Part shown: one piece after another, positions 8,063 to 17,110 of the stretch
Layout of the letters: every line of letters begins with the position of its first letter
Numbering within the stretch: position 1 is the stretch's first letter
Origin: Actinoplanes sp. NBC_00393
GTDB taxonomy: Bacteria; Actinomycetota; Actinomycetes; Mycobacteriales; Micromonosporaceae
Length of the DNA: 64,000 nt
Assembly (NCBI RefSeq): GCF_036053395.1
Contig: NZ_CP107942.1
Span: 6,714,501-6,778,500, forward strand
Direction: 5' to 3'
Position numbers and translations under genes: made by a program
The notes under the pieces: model-generated
Seen by the model: the letters and a program-made list of their open reading frames with translations, nothing else
Told to the model about the DNA's origin: nothing
Databases searched by the model: none

Positions 8063-8698
8063 ATGTCGGCACTCGCGGGAGAGCGGCGGCGCGACGCCGA
8101 GCGCACCCGTGCCGAGCTGCTCGACGTGGCCACCGAGGAGTTCGCCGAGCGCGGCTACAGCGGCGCCCGGGTCGACGAGATCGCCGCCCGGACCCGCACG
8201 ACGAAGCGGATGATCTACTACTACTTCGGCGGCAAGGAGCAGCTCTACCTGGCGGTGCTGGAGCGGGCGTACGCGGAGATCCGGGCCGCCGAGCGCACCG
8301 TCGACGTCGACCACCTCGACCCGGTCGCGGCGCTGCGCCGGCTGGCCGAGGTCACCTTCGACCACCACGAGGCGCATCCCGCGTTCATCAAACTGGTCGG
8401 CGTGGAGAACGCCCAGCAGGCCAAGCACATGAACCACGTCGCCCGGCTCGTCGACCTGAACAGCTCGGCGGTCGCCCTGCTAGACGACGTCCTGACCCGC
8501 GGCCGGCGGGACGGCACCTTCCGTGAGGGTGTGGACGCGCTCGACGTACACATGCTGATCAGCTCTTTCTGCTTCTTCCGGGTTGCCAACCGGCACACGT
8601 TCGGCGCGCTCTTCGACCGGGATCTGCTGGCCCCGGAGCGCCGGGAGCACTACCGGACCATGCTCGGCGACCTGGTCACCGGTTATCTGAAAATCTGA
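8063..8698 (+). CDS. TetR-family transcriptional regulator
   Basis: A 211-residue TetR/AcrR regulator. The N-terminal helix-turn-helix is clear (ATEEFAERGYSGARVDEIAARTRTTKRMIYYYFGGKEQLYLAVLE), followed by an all-helical ligand-binding domain of normal length. The ATG at 8063 is preferred because CAGGAG sits 7 bases upstream; in-frame starts at 8003 (GTG) and 8045 (ATG) would add 20 or 6 residues. It is divergent from the dehydrogenase/transporter operon and 12 bases upstream of the QuiC-like gene, so it probably governs both units through the 7970 palindrome, with a shikimate-pathway intermediate as the likely inducer. The ligand is inferred, not seen. Confidence 0.9.
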   Translation: MSALAGERRRDAERTRAELLDVATEEFAERGYSGARVDEIAARTRTTKRMIYYYFGGKEQLYLAVLERAYAEIRAAERTVDVDHLDPVAALRRLAEVTFDHHEAHPAFIKLVGVENAQQAKHMNHVARLVDLNSSAVALLDDVLTRGRRDGTFREGVDALDVHMLISSFCFFRVANRHTFGALFDRDLLAPERREHYRTMLGDLVTGYLKI

Positions 8699-8710
8699 AC
8701 AGGAGGCTCG

Positions 8711-10504
8711 ATGCGCCGTTCCATCGCCACGGTCTGTGTGTCCGGCACGCTGGACGACAAGCTCACCGCGGCTGCCGCCGCCGGATTCGACGGCATCGAG
8801 CTGTTCGAGAACGATCTGCTGGTCTCACCCCGGTCCCCCGAGGATATTCGTACGCGCTGCGCCGACCTCGGCCTGAGCATCGACCTCTACCAGCCCTTCC
8901 GTGACTTCGAGGCGGTGCCCGCCGACCTGCTCCGGGCGAACCTGGAGCGTGCCGAGCGCAAATTCGACGTGATGGCCGCCCTCGGCGTGGACACCGTGCT
9001 GGTGTGTTCGTCGGTCTCCCCGTCGGCGGTCGACGACGACGAACTGGCCGCCGACCAGCTGTCGCAGCTGGCCGACCGGGCAGCCGCGCGCGGGATGCGG
9101 ATCGCCTATGAAGCGCTGGCCTGGGGTCGGCACGTCTCCACATGGGACCACTCCTGGCGGATCGTGCAGCACGCGGACCATCCGGCGCTCGGGCTCTGCC
9201 TCGACTCGTTCCACGTCCTGTCCCGTTCCACGGAGCCGTCCGGGATCGCCGACATCACCCCCGGGAAGATCTTTTTCCTGCAGCTGGCCGACGCGCCCTA
9301 CCTGCGCATGGACGTCCTGCAGTGGAGCCGGCACCACCGGCTCTTCCCCGGTCAGGGCGCCTTCGACCTGCCCGGCTTCGTCAACCTGGTGCTCGCCGCC
9401 GGCTACGACGGTCCACTGTCGTTGGAGGTCTTCAACGACGTCTTCCGGCAGTCCGACCCGGCACGGACCGCGGTCGACGCGATGCGCTCGCTGATCGCTT
9501 TGGAGGACCGGCTCGCTGTCCGGCGCCTCCCGCCCGCTCCGGAACTGGCCGGGCATTCCTTCACCGAGTTCGCCGTCGACGGCCGGTCCGGCCCGTCGTT
9601 GCGGGAAGCGCTGCGCGGTCTCGGTTTCACGCACACCGGCCAGCACCGCACCAAGCCGGTCGAGCTGTGGGAGCAGGCGGCCTGCCGGATCGTGCTGAAC
9701 AGCGCGGTCACCTCACCCGGCGACGCGGCCATCAACGCCTTCGCCATCGCGTCGCAGGACCCGGGGCGGTCCCTGCAGCGAGCCGAGGCGCTGCTCGCAC
9801 CCGCACACCCCAACGTCCGGGAGCCCGGCGAGGCCGAACTCGCCGCGATCACCGCACCCGACGGCACCAGCGTCTTCGTCACCGGCGCGGACAACGACTG
9901 GCGCTCCGACTTCCTGCCCACCGGAGCCTCGTCTCCCGGCGCCGGCCTGCTGACGACCGACCATCTCGGCCTCGCGCAGCCCTTCGATCACTTCGACGAG
10001 GCCGGCTTGTTCTACCACTCGGTGCTCGGCCTGGAACATCTCGCCACCGAGGAGTACGCCGCCCCGTTCGGCCTGATGCGCTCCCGGGCCGTCGCCACCC
10101 CCGACCGCGCGGTGCGGGTGGCCCTGACCGTCGCCCTCCTCCGCCGAGGCGAGTGGGCCCCGGCCGTCGCCGACCCGCAGCACGTGGCCTTCCGCACCGA
10201 CGACATCGTGGCCACGGCTTCCGCGCTCACCCTGCCCCGCCTGCCCGTCCCATCGAACTACTACGCGGACCTCGCGGCCCGATTCGGCCTGGCCGACGAC
10301 TTCGTCACCACCCTGAGCCGCTACGGCATCCTGTACGACCGCTCCCCCACCGGCGGCGAGTTGCTGCAGCTCTACACCCCGGTACTCGGCGGCCGCGTGT
10401 TCTTCGAGATCGTCGAACGGCGTGGCGGCTACGACGGCTTCGGTGAGGCCAACGCCCCGGTCCGGATGGCCGCCCAGCGCCACCTCCGCCTGAGCACCCG
10501 CTGA
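8711..10504 (+). CDS. 3-dehydroshikimate dehydratase / HPPD-like fusion (QuiC-type)
   Basis: A 597-residue two-domain protein. Residues 1-270 form a xylose-isomerase-like TIM barrel with likely metal ligands Glu134 (YEALAWG), Asp165 and His168 (LCLDSFHVL), Gln191 (FLQLAD) and Glu239 (LSLEVFND); this domain should dehydrate 3-dehydroshikimate to protocatechuate. Residues 280-597 are a vicinal-oxygen-chelate unit like 4-hydroxyphenylpyruvate dioxygenase, with candidate iron ligands His418 (TTDHLGLAQ), His491 (PQHVAFRTDD) and Glu566 (VFFEIVERRGGYDGFGEAN). This matches the known fused dehydratase/HPPD architecture of pseudomonad QuiC1. All three dioxygenase ligands look intact. It follows the TetR gene by 12 bases with an AGGAGG site, so it is probably co-transcribed with it. 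Confidence 0.88.
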   Translation: MRRSIATVCVSGTLDDKLTAAAAAGFDGIELFENDLLVSPRSPEDIRTRCADLGLSIDLYQPFRDFEAVPADLLRANLERAERKFDVMAALGVDTVLVCSSVSPSAVDDDELAADQLSQLADRAAARGMRIAYEALAWGRHVSTWDHSWRIVQHADHPALGLCLDSFHVLSRSTEPSGIADITPGKIFFLQLADAPYLRMDVLQWSRHHRLFPGQGAFDLPGFVNLVLAAGYDGPLSLEVFNDVFRQSDPARTAVDAMRSLIALEDRLAVRRLPPAPELAGHSFTEFAVDGRSGPSLREALRGLGFTHTGQHRTKPVELWEQAACRIVLNSAVTSPGDAAINAFAIASQDPGRSLQRAEALLAPAHPNVREPGEAELAAITAPDGTSVFVTGADNDWRSDFLPTGASSPGAGLLTTDHLGLAQPFDHFDEAGLFYHSVLGLEHLATEEYAAPFGLMRSRAVATPDRAVRVALTVALLRRGEWAPAVADPQHVAFRTDDIVATASALTLPRLPVPSNYYADLAARFGLADDFVTTLSRYGILYDRSPTGGELLQLYTPVLGGRVFFEIVERRGGYDGFGEANAPVRMAAQRHLRLSTR

Positions 10505-10590
10505 CCTCCGCCTCAGCTCCGGCCTTGGGTGCGCCGGCCCGCTCATCCGCGTCCCCACCCCGGCGCCTCCTGCAAGATCTCGACGCCTAA

Positions 10591-11747
10591 AGCACGTAGG
10601 CAGAGGTTCTGCACGTAACGGCTTCGGCTAGGACTTGCTCGGTTCGAAGGACATAGCCACAGAAAACCTCGTCGTGGGTTCGGATCCAGCTACCACAGCA
10701 GACCGAAACCCCCGACGAGGTCACGACCAGGAGGCGCCCCGCGCACGTCTACGCCCGGATGCCAGCCGAACAACACACCGAACTGATTACCGCCCTGCAC
10801 GGACCCTGGCGCACCGCCACCCGCATGGTCATCGTCGTGCTGTCCGCCGCGGGCTCGTCCGCATCCGAAATCGCCGACCTGCTGCAGTACGACCCCGCCA
10901 CCGTGCGCCGCTTGATCGCCCGCCACCAACACGAAGGCCTCGCCGGACTGCCCGAACGACCCCGCAAAGGCAGCCGCCGCCTCGGCCAGCGCATCGGCCG
11001 GCTGACCCCGAAGGCCTGGACCACCGCCCGCCTCTGGCGGGCCCTCGGCCGACCCCAGATCAGTCTGTCCACACTGCGCCGCCGCATCCGCGAACAAGCC
11101 CGCTGGTGCCGGCCCCGCCTGATCGCCAAAAGCGACCCCCACCACGACCAGATCTGCGCCGACATCCGCACACGCATCACCGCCCTACCCACCGGATCCG
11201 TGGTGCTGGCCGAGGACGAAACCCACCTCGACCTGCTGCCCCGCCTCCGCTCCTGCTGGATGCGGCCGGGATCCGGCACCGGATCCTGACTCCGGGAACG
11301 AATGTGCGCCGCACCCTGCACGGCGCGGTCAACCTGGCCACCGGCGCCTGGCATCACCACGTCAGCGTCCGCAACGTCTCCGTGGTGTTCTGCTACTTCC
11401 TGCAACAACTGCTCGACGCCTACCCGCACGCACCTGTCGTGGCGGTGATCTGCGACAACGGCACCACACACCACAGCGGGATCACGAAACGCTGGCTGGC
11501 CGAGCACCCACGGATCCAGGTGATCGAAGGCGCCAAGTACAGCCCGCAGGACAACCCGGTCGAACGGATCTGGGCCACCCTGAAACGCAAGATCGCGAAC
11601 ACCGCACCCGCCACCATGACCGACCGGGTCCGTCAAGCCCACGCCTTCTTCCAGCACCGCACCGACGACGACAACCTCACCACCGCAGCACCCTGGACCT
11701 CACCCTGGCTCCCCGAGGGTTACGGACAAAACCTTTCACCAGGCGCT
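10591..11747 (+). mobile_element. IS630-family insertion sequence
   Basis: About 1.16 kb bounded by imperfect 29-base inverted repeats at 10591-10619 and 11719-11747 (20 of 29 positions match; both inner ends read CGTAAC). A TA dinucleotide lies at or within one base of each tip, as expected for IS630 elements, which target TA. The transposase stop codon straddles the right tip. The single transposase gene is split between two frames. It lies between the QuiC-like gene and the VWA operon and interrupts no recognisable gene. Confidence 0.85.
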
Positions 11748-11750
11748 TAG
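10759..11750 (+). pseudogene. IS630-family transposase, split by a -1 frame change
   Basis: The N-terminal part (10759-11289, 176 residues) has a helix-turn-helix (SASEIADLLQYDPATVRRLIARHQHEG) and the first catalytic aspartate in LAEDETHLDLL. The C-terminal part continues one frame back from about 11270 to 11750 with RHRILTPGTNVRRTLHGAV, the second aspartate in VICDNGTTHHS and the glutamate in YSPQDNPVERIWATLK. Together they give a full DDE transposase of normal length. Some IS630 relatives use programmed frameshifting, but the overlap (around CGGCCGGGATCC) has no obvious slippery heptamer, so this is more likely an inactivating frameshift. A sequencing error cannot be excluded. Confidence 0.8.
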
Positions 11751-12171
11751 AGACGCTTCGCGGTCAAGGTCTGCGCCCCGCTTTCGCCTTCCTGGAGTTG
11801 TTCGGGCGGTGGCAGGTGGAGTGTGCCGACTCGTCGCGGTGAGAATGCCGCCTTGCGACTTTTATTCGTTCTTTCCGATCCTTGTGGTTGATCAGGTGGG
11901 CTATGACGCACCCGATCAACCACGTAACCAGATCCACCACGCAGGTGACCGGTGTTGGGCGCCGCAACCATCTGCCCTCGCCGGCGGGACCTGCGCTGGG
12001 GTGGTGGGCCGGCGCTGGGTGGCGGGACCGGCTGCGGCGGTTGGCCTGCGGGACCACCCGCATGAGCCCGGCGGTCGCGCTGTGGGGCGGGACCGAAGGA
12101 TCAGCTCGCGCGGTGGGCCGGGGACGGCGTCGACTTCGGCGAGGGCGGCGAAAAGCCGTACCCCGGCTGGT
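11751..12171. other. Intergenic region without a recognisable gene
   Basis: These 421 bases separate the IS630 element from the 3' end of the VWA operon. The only clear structure is the hairpin at 11884-11923. The words CACGTAACCAG and CACGCAGGT just after it also occur in the 63-bp minisatellite units or their degenerate end copy, a faint resemblance that may be chance. Confidence 0.5.
11884..11923. terminator. Imperfect hairpin downstream of the VWA operon
   Basis: A 15-base stem with one mismatch (GTGGTTGATC, A/G, GGTG against its complement) and a 10-base loop, about 250 bases beyond the last gene of the minus-strand VWA operon. It may terminate that operon or be a separate structure; no T-run follows. 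Confidence 0.45.
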
Positions 12172-13245
12172 TCAACGCCGCGGCAGGCTGGGGCCCCGGT
12201 TCCACCACATCGACAGGCCTACGCCGCTGAACGCCAGCAGCACGCCGAGCAGGACGAACCAGACCGTGACCTCGACGTCCTGCTTGACCAGGCCGAATTC
12301 GCCGGGCAGGTCGCCGAGCACGTCCGTGAGCTGTTCGGCGTCCTGCGCCTTGAAGTAGCGGCCGCCGGTCAGGTCGGCGACCTGGGTCAGCGCCTCCTCG
12401 TCGATCTCCCGAGCGCCGCCGCGACCGCCGCCGCCGAAGCCGCCGCCCCAGTTGCGGCCGCCGCCGAACGGTGAGTCGCCGTTGATCTGGTCGGCGGTGC
12501 AGACGAGCTGCTGCGGGTCGGTCGTGCCGAACCCGATGGTGTAGACCCGCAGCCTGCGGGCCGCGGCCTGCTCGGCGGCGGTCACCGGGTCGACGCCGGT
12601 GGTGTTGGAGCCGTCGGTGAGCACCACGATGGTGTCCGGCTCGTAGTCCTCGGTGGCGCCGGGCGGTACGGCGTCGAGTTCGACACCGGTCGCGGCCACG
12701 TCCGGGTTCTTCTCGGCGATCGCGTCGATCGAGGTGAGGATCGCCTGGCCGATCGCCGTGCCCCGGCCAGTCTTCAGCGTCTCGATCGAGTCGAGCAGCG
12801 GCTCCTTGTCGGTGGTCGGCGCGACCAGCAGGCCGGCGATCCCGGAGAAGGCGACCAGCCCGATCCGGGTCTCCCCGTCCTGGGCCTCGATGAACTCGCG
12901 GGCCGCGTCGGCAGCGACGGCGAGCCGGTTCGGGGCGATGTCGGTGTTGCACATCGAACCGGAGACGTCGATCGCGAGCAGGATGGTGGTGTTGTTCGAC
13001 GGCACCGACATCGACGCCTGCGGGCGGGCCACCGCACCGGCCAGCGCCAGCAGGCCGGCCAGGAAGAGGAAGACCGGGATCCGGCGCCGCCACGCGGTCC
13101 GCCCGGGCAGGGCGGCCCGGATCAGCGCGACGCTGGACACCGTGACCGCGGCCCGCTTGCGGCGCCGGTTCAGCCACCAGCGGGCCACCAGCAGAAGCGG
13201 GACGGCCAGCAGCGCGAGCAGTGCCCACGGCCAGCTCAGCGACAT
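12172..13245 (-). CDS. VWA-domain membrane protein (BatA/B-like), second copy
   Basis: A 357-residue protein: two N-terminal membrane spans (WALLALLAVPLLLVARWW; IPVFLFLAGLLALAGAVA), a von Willebrand factor A domain from about residue 88 with the MIDAS motif DVSGSM and a later DGSNTTG, then a C-terminal span (VWFVLLGVLLAFSGVGLSMWW). A glycine-rich insert near residues 260-280 is specific to this copy. It is last in the protease-MoxR-DUF58-VWA-VWA operon, and its ATG shares one base with the upstream stop (TGATG). MoxR/VWA modules act as membrane-linked chaperone or assembly systems (the Bat proteins of Bacteroides are examples); the client is unknown. Confidence 0.85.
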   Translation of the reverse strand: MSLSWPWALLALLAVPLLLVARWWLNRRRKRAAVTVSSVALIRAALPGRTAWRRRIPVFLFLAGLLALAGAVARPQASMSVPSNNTTILLAIDVSGSMCNTDIAPNRLAVAADAAREFIEAQDGETRIGLVAFSGIAGLLVAPTTDKEPLLDSIETLKTGRGTAIGQAILTSIDAIAEKNPDVAATGVELDAVPPGATEDYEPDTIVVLTDGSNTTGVDPVTAAEQAAARRLRVYTIGFGTTDPQQLVCTADQINGDSPFGGGRNWGGGFGGGGRGGAREIDEEALTQVADLTGGRYFKAQDAEQLTDVLGDLPGEFGLVKQDVEVTVWFVLLGVLLAFSGVGLSMWWNRGPSLPRR

Positions 13246-14210
13246 CAGACGATCCTTCCGTGCCAGCGGGTGCTCAGCAGCCCGCCGAGCGTCAGGAGCA
13301 GCAGGGCCGCGGCCGCGAACGGCGCGGTCAGTTCGATCGGCTCCTTCTCGGTGGTCAGGCGCAGGTCGATGGCGCCGGTGGCCTCGGTCAGCGCGTCCGC
13401 GTTGCCGGCCGGGTGGTACGTCCCGCCGGTGGTCTGCGCGATCGCGGTCAGCGTCTTCTCGTCCAGGGCGGTGCCGAGCTGGAAGCCGTCCACCTCGACG
13501 GTCCCGCCCTCGGCCGTGCCGACGCCGACCGTCTGGATCCGCACCCCGGCGGCGGCCGCGAGTTCGGCGGCGGCCTGCACGTCCGGTCCCCCGGTCTCCT
13601 CGCCGTCGGAGAAGACCACGATCGTCGCCGACGGCCAGTAGCCGAGGTCCTGTGTGGTCGGCGCCGATCCCTCCTCGGGCAGCGCGACCGGCTTGCCGGT
13701 GATGGTGCCGAGCGAGACGAGGATCGCCTGGCCGAGCGAGGTGCCGCCGCTGGGCTTGACCCGTTTGATCGCGGCCACCGCGGCGGCGTGGTCGTCGGTC
13801 GGCGCCTGGGTGAGCAGCGCCTGGTTGCCGAAGGCGAGCACACCGACGTCGACGGTGTCCGGCTGCTCCTCGACGAATCTGGTGGCGGCGTCCTGGGCGG
13901 CGACGAGCCGGCTCGGCGCCACGTCGGTGGCGGACATGCTGTTCGAGATGTCGAAGGCGAGCAGCACGGTGCCGGAGATCCGGGGCACGGCCACCTCGGC
14001 CTGCGGCCGGGCCAGGCCGACGAGCAGGATCGGCAGCGCGAGGAGCAGCAGCACGGCCGGCAGGTGCCGCCGGATCCGGCCCTGGCGGTCGGCGAATCCG
14101 GCCGCGGCGAGCGCAGCACTCCGGCGGCGTTGCAAGGCGATGTACGCGGTGACCGCCGCCCCGGTGACGAGCAGCGCGGCCACGAGCAGCAGTGGGTACA
14201 GGAAGCTCAT
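13245..14210 (-). CDS. VWA-domain membrane protein (BatA/B-like), first copy
   Basis: A 321-residue paralogue of the next gene in the operon, with the same order: N-terminal spans (YPLLLVAALLVTGAAV; LPAVLLLLALPILLVGLARPQ), a VWA domain with the MIDAS sequence DISNSMS, and a C-terminal span (FAAAALLLLTLGGLL). The RPQAEVAVPRISGTVLLAFD lead-in is typical of BatA/BatB-type proteins. It overlaps the DUF58 gene upstream by 4 bases and the following VWA gene by 1, so the five genes are clearly one transcriptional unit. Two adjacent VWA proteins often act as a pair with the MoxR ATPase. Function beyond that is not visible. Confidence 0.85.
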   Translation of the reverse strand: MSFLYPLLLVAALLVTGAAVTAYIALQRRRSAALAAAGFADRQGRIRRHLPAVLLLLALPILLVGLARPQAEVAVPRISGTVLLAFDISNSMSATDVAPSRLVAAQDAATRFVEEQPDTVDVGVLAFGNQALLTQAPTDDHAAAVAAIKRVKPSGGTSLGQAILVSLGTITGKPVALPEEGSAPTTQDLGYWPSATIVVFSDGEETGGPDVQAAAELAAAAGVRIQTVGVGTAEGGTVEVDGFQLGTALDEKTLTAIAQTTGGTYHPAGNADALTEATGAIDLRLTTEKEPIELTAPFAAAALLLLTLGGLLSTRWHGRIV

Positions 14211-15085
14211 CGCCCGGACCGCCTGACCATGTCGATCAGCACGGCCAGCAGGTCCTGGTCGGTGGTGACGCGGTGTGGGCGTACCCCGGCCGTCCGCATG
14301 CCCTCGGCCAGCGTGTCCTCCCGGGCGCTGACCTGGTCGGCGAGCCGGCCGCGCAGCAGCGGATCACTGGTGTCGACCAGCACCGTCTCACCGGTCTCGG
14401 CGTCCTCGACCAGGATCAGGCCCAGGTCCGGCAGTTCCAGTTCGGACGGGTCGACCACCCGGATCACCACCACCTCGTGCCGGTGGGTGAGCATGGCGAG
14501 CGACCGGTCCCAGCCCGGATCGCCGATGAAGTCGGACATCACGAAGATCAGGCTGCGCCGCCGGCGCGTGACGTTGGCGGCGAGCCGCAGCATGGCGGCC
14601 AGGTCGGTGGTGTTCTTGTCGGCCGGCTGCTTCGGCGGCGAGGTCAGCTCACGCGCGATCCGCAGGATCTGGTCGCGGCCACCGCGCGGCGGGATGACCT
14701 GCTGCGAGACGTTGTCGAAGAGGATCGCCCCGACCCGGTTACCGCCGCGCGCCACGAGCCGGGCCAGGCCGATCGCCAGCTCGGTGGCGACCGACTCCTT
14801 CCCGGCTTCGCGGCCGAAGCGCATCGACGCCGACCGGTCGATGACGAACCACGCGGTCATCTCGCGGTCCTCGGTGTACTGCCGGACGTGCGGTTCGTCG
14901 AGGCGCGCGGTCACGTTCCAGTCGATGTGCCGGACGTCGTCCTCGGGCGTGTATTCCCGCAGGTCGGTGAAGTCGATGCCGGTGCCGTGCCACACCGTGC
15001 GGTAGGCACCCTGCAGGCGTCCGTCGAGGCGGCGCCCGAGTTTCCACTCCAGGCGCCGCAGCAGCCGATCGGGTGCGGTGGCCAC
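14207..15085 (-). CDS. DUF58-domain protein
   Basis: A 292-residue cytoplasmic protein with the DUF58 signature DFTDLREYTPEDDVRHIDWNVTARLDEPHVRQYTEDRE, then a VWA-like half with WFVIDRSASMRFG. It starts with GTG at 15085, sharing one base with the MoxR stop, and ends overlapping the first VWA gene by 4 bases. DUF58 proteins are the constant partner of MoxR ATPases and VWA membrane proteins and are thought to bridge them. No membrane segment is predicted, so it probably sits at the inner face of the membrane through its partners. Confidence 0.88.
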   Translation of the reverse strand: MATAPDRLLRRLEWKLGRRLDGRLQGAYRTVWHGTGIDFTDLREYTPEDDVRHIDWNVTARLDEPHVRQYTEDREMTAWFVIDRSASMRFGREAGKESVATELAIGLARLVARGGNRVGAILFDNVSQQVIPPRGGRDQILRIARELTSPPKQPADKNTTDLAAMLRLAANVTRRRRSLIFVMSDFIGDPGWDRSLAMLTHRHEVVVIRVVDPSELELPDLGLILVEDAETGETVLVDTSDPLLRGRLADQVSAREDTLAEGMRTAGVRPHRVTTDQDLLAVLIDMVRRSGR

Positions 15086-16071
15086 TATCGTCCTCGCGGT
15101 TCCGGGAACGACAGGTTGGCCAGGATCTTCTGCAGGATCAGGTCCGGGCTGACCTCGTCGGAGAGCGCCTCGTAGGAGAGCACGAGACGGTGCCGGAGCA
15201 CGTCGAGGGCCAGGTCGCTGAGGTCCTCGGGCACCACGTACTCCCGGCCGCGCATGAAGGCGAGCGCCCGGCCCGCCAGCACCAGGCTGATCGAGGAGCG
15301 AGGGCTGGCGCCGTACGTCACGTAGCGGGCCAGGTCGGTGAGCCCGACCCGGGACGGCTCACGGGTGGCGTGGGCCAGGTTCACCGCGAACTCGATCAGC
15401 GACGGGTCGACGTACACCCGATCGGTCTCCTGCTGGAGCGTGACCAGCGTGGCCGGATCGATGATCCGCTGGATCACCGCGGCCTGCGCGAGCGCCCGCT
15501 CGACCACCACGAACTCCTCGGTGACGCTCGGGTAGCCGACCACCACCTTCATCATGAACCGGTCGACCTGTGCCTCGGGCAGCGGATAGACGCCCTCGTT
15601 CTCGATCGGGTTCTGGGTGGCCATCACCAGGAACGGGTTGGGCAGCTTGTGCGTCTCCCGGCCGATGGTGACCTGCCGCTCCTGCATGGTCTCCAGCAGC
15701 GCGCTCTGCACCTTGGCCGGCGCCCGGTTGATCTCGTCGGCGAGCAGCAGGTTGGTGAAGACCGGGCCGAGCTGCACCTGGAACTCGCCGGTCGGCTGGT
15801 GGTAGATCCGGGTGCCGATGATGTCCGCCGGCACCAGGTCGGGAGTGAACTGGACGCGGTGGAAGTCGCCGCCGATCGCCTCGGCGAGGGACTTCACGGC
15901 CAGGGTCTTCGCCAGGCCGGGGACACCCTCGACCAGGATGTGGCCGCGGGCCAGCAGCGCCACGATCAGCCGCTCGAGCAGGAGGTCCTGGCCGACGATG
16001 GTCTTCTTGACCTCGTACAGGACCTTCTCGATCGGTCCGGCGGAGGCCGGCGGGGCGTCGGTCCAGCTCAT
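15085..16071 (-). CDS. MoxR-family AAA+ ATPase
   Basis: A 328-residue AAA+ ATPase of the MoxR group. Walker A is GVPGLAKT, Walker B LLLADEINRAP, sensor 1 MATQNPIE, and the EAQVDRFMMK arginine-finger region follows, with a C-terminal helical lid. The start at 16071 (MSWTDAPP) is preferred over a longer frame whose extra residues are basic and unlike the family. MoxR ATPases act with VWA proteins as chaperones that mature or insert metals into protein complexes. Here it is second in the operon, 37 bases after the serine protease gene and overlapping the DUF58 gene. Confidence 0.92.
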   Translation of the reverse strand: MSWTDAPPASAGPIEKVLYEVKKTIVGQDLLLERLIVALLARGHILVEGVPGLAKTLAVKSLAEAIGGDFHRVQFTPDLVPADIIGTRIYHQPTGEFQVQLGPVFTNLLLADEINRAPAKVQSALLETMQERQVTIGRETHKLPNPFLVMATQNPIENEGVYPLPEAQVDRFMMKVVVGYPSVTEEFVVVERALAQAAVIQRIIDPATLVTLQQETDRVYVDPSLIEFAVNLAHATREPSRVGLTDLARYVTYGASPRSSISLVLAGRALAFMRGREYVVPEDLSDLALDVLRHRLVLSYEALSDEVSPDLILQKILANLSFPEPRGR

Positions 16072-16108
16072 GTGTCCGTCCTCGTTCTCTGATGTTGGCC
16101 GGTTCGTG

Positions 16109-16969
16109 TCACAGCGGCGGCGCCTGTCCGTCGCCCTCACCGCTGCCGCCCAGCGCGGCGCCGATGGGCACGGCGAAACCGATGCCGATGAAGGTGCCGG
16201 CGTCGGTCGGGTTGGCCAGGGCCACGACGATGCCGATCACCTGGCCCCGGGTGTTGATCAGCGGCCCGCCCGAGTTGCCCGGGTTGACCGCCGCGTCGAA
16301 CTGGATGAGTCCCTCGATGGCGTCCTTGTCGTCACGATCCAGCCGGCGGTCCAGGCCGGAGACCACGCCGCTGCTGGTGCTCCAGGTCAGGCCGAGCGGG
16401 TTGCCGATCGCCACCACGTCGTCGCCGACCGCCGCGCCGCCGCCCAGCACCGCGGGCACCAGCGTCTCCGGCAGCTTCTGCGGGGTGATCGTGGCGATGT
16501 CCTGCTTGGCGTCGGCGCCGGCGATGGCCGCGGCGGAGGTCGTGCCGTCCGCGTAGGTGACCTCGATCGACCGGGCGCCCTGAACCACGTGCAGCGCGGT
16601 GAGGATGGTCCCGTCCGCGTTGGCGATCACCCCGGTGCCGGTGCCGGCCTCGGTCGGTCCGGTGGAGCGGATCAGCACCACCGAGGGCGCCAGCGCCTGG
16701 TAGACCTCGGAGACGGTGAGGGGCGCGGCCGATGCGGAGGGCGCGGCCGATGGCGCGGCGGCGGCCGGCGTCTCGTCAGAATCCCCGCCGCGTACGACTA
16801 CCAGCGCGGTGATTCCCACAGCCCACAGGGCGACGACGCCGATCAGGAGCTTCTTACGCAGGTCAGCGGAGCTCCACCGGCTCTTGCGCTCCTCCACAGC
16901 GGGCTCTGGCGGGTCGGCCCCCTCCGTGCGGAGCACCGTCACCACGGGACGACCGCCAACGCTGTCCAT
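16109..16969 (-). CDS. Membrane-anchored trypsin-like serine protease (DegP/HtrA type, no PDZ)
   Basis: A 286-residue protease with a cytoplasmic N-terminus, one membrane span at about residues 41-59 and an extracytoplasmic S1C protease domain. The triad is visible: His127 (TALHVV), Asp157 (AKQDIATI) and Ser233 (GNSGGPL). No PDZ domain follows; the protein ends soon after the core, making it shorter than HtrA. An Ala/Ser/Pro linker (about residues 68-84) joins membrane and protease. It is the first gene of the MoxR/VWA operon, suggesting a role in envelope protein quality control alongside that system. It is divergent from the lipoprotein at 17111. Confidence 0.88.
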   Translation of the reverse strand: MDSVGGRPVVTVLRTEGADPPEPAVEERKSRWSSADLRKKLLIGVVALWAVGITALVVVRGGDSDETPAAAAPSAAPSASAAPLTVSEVYQALAPSVVLIRSTGPTEAGTGTGVIANADGTILTALHVVQGARSIEVTYADGTTSAAAIAGADAKQDIATITPQKLPETLVPAVLGGGAAVGDDVVAIGNPLGLTWSTSSGVVSGLDRRLDRDDKDAIEGLIQFDAAVNPGNSGGPLINTRGQVIGIVVALANPTDAGTFIGIGFAVPIGAALGGSGEGDGQAPPL

Positions 16970-17110
16970 TCATTGACCCTAGAAGCGATTCCTAGGAATT
17001 CCCCGTGAGTCCTCTGACGGTTTCCGGTACGCAAGATCGCCCATCTGCTGCTAAAAGCTCTGATAGTGCTCAGTCCGGAACCCTCGGTTCCTACGCTGCG
17101 TCGAAGTCAC

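Noticed and set aside
11884..11930. Link between this intergenic hairpin region and the 63-bp minisatellite through CACGTAACCAG
   Set aside because: The shared word is short and could be chance; no longer alignment is visible.
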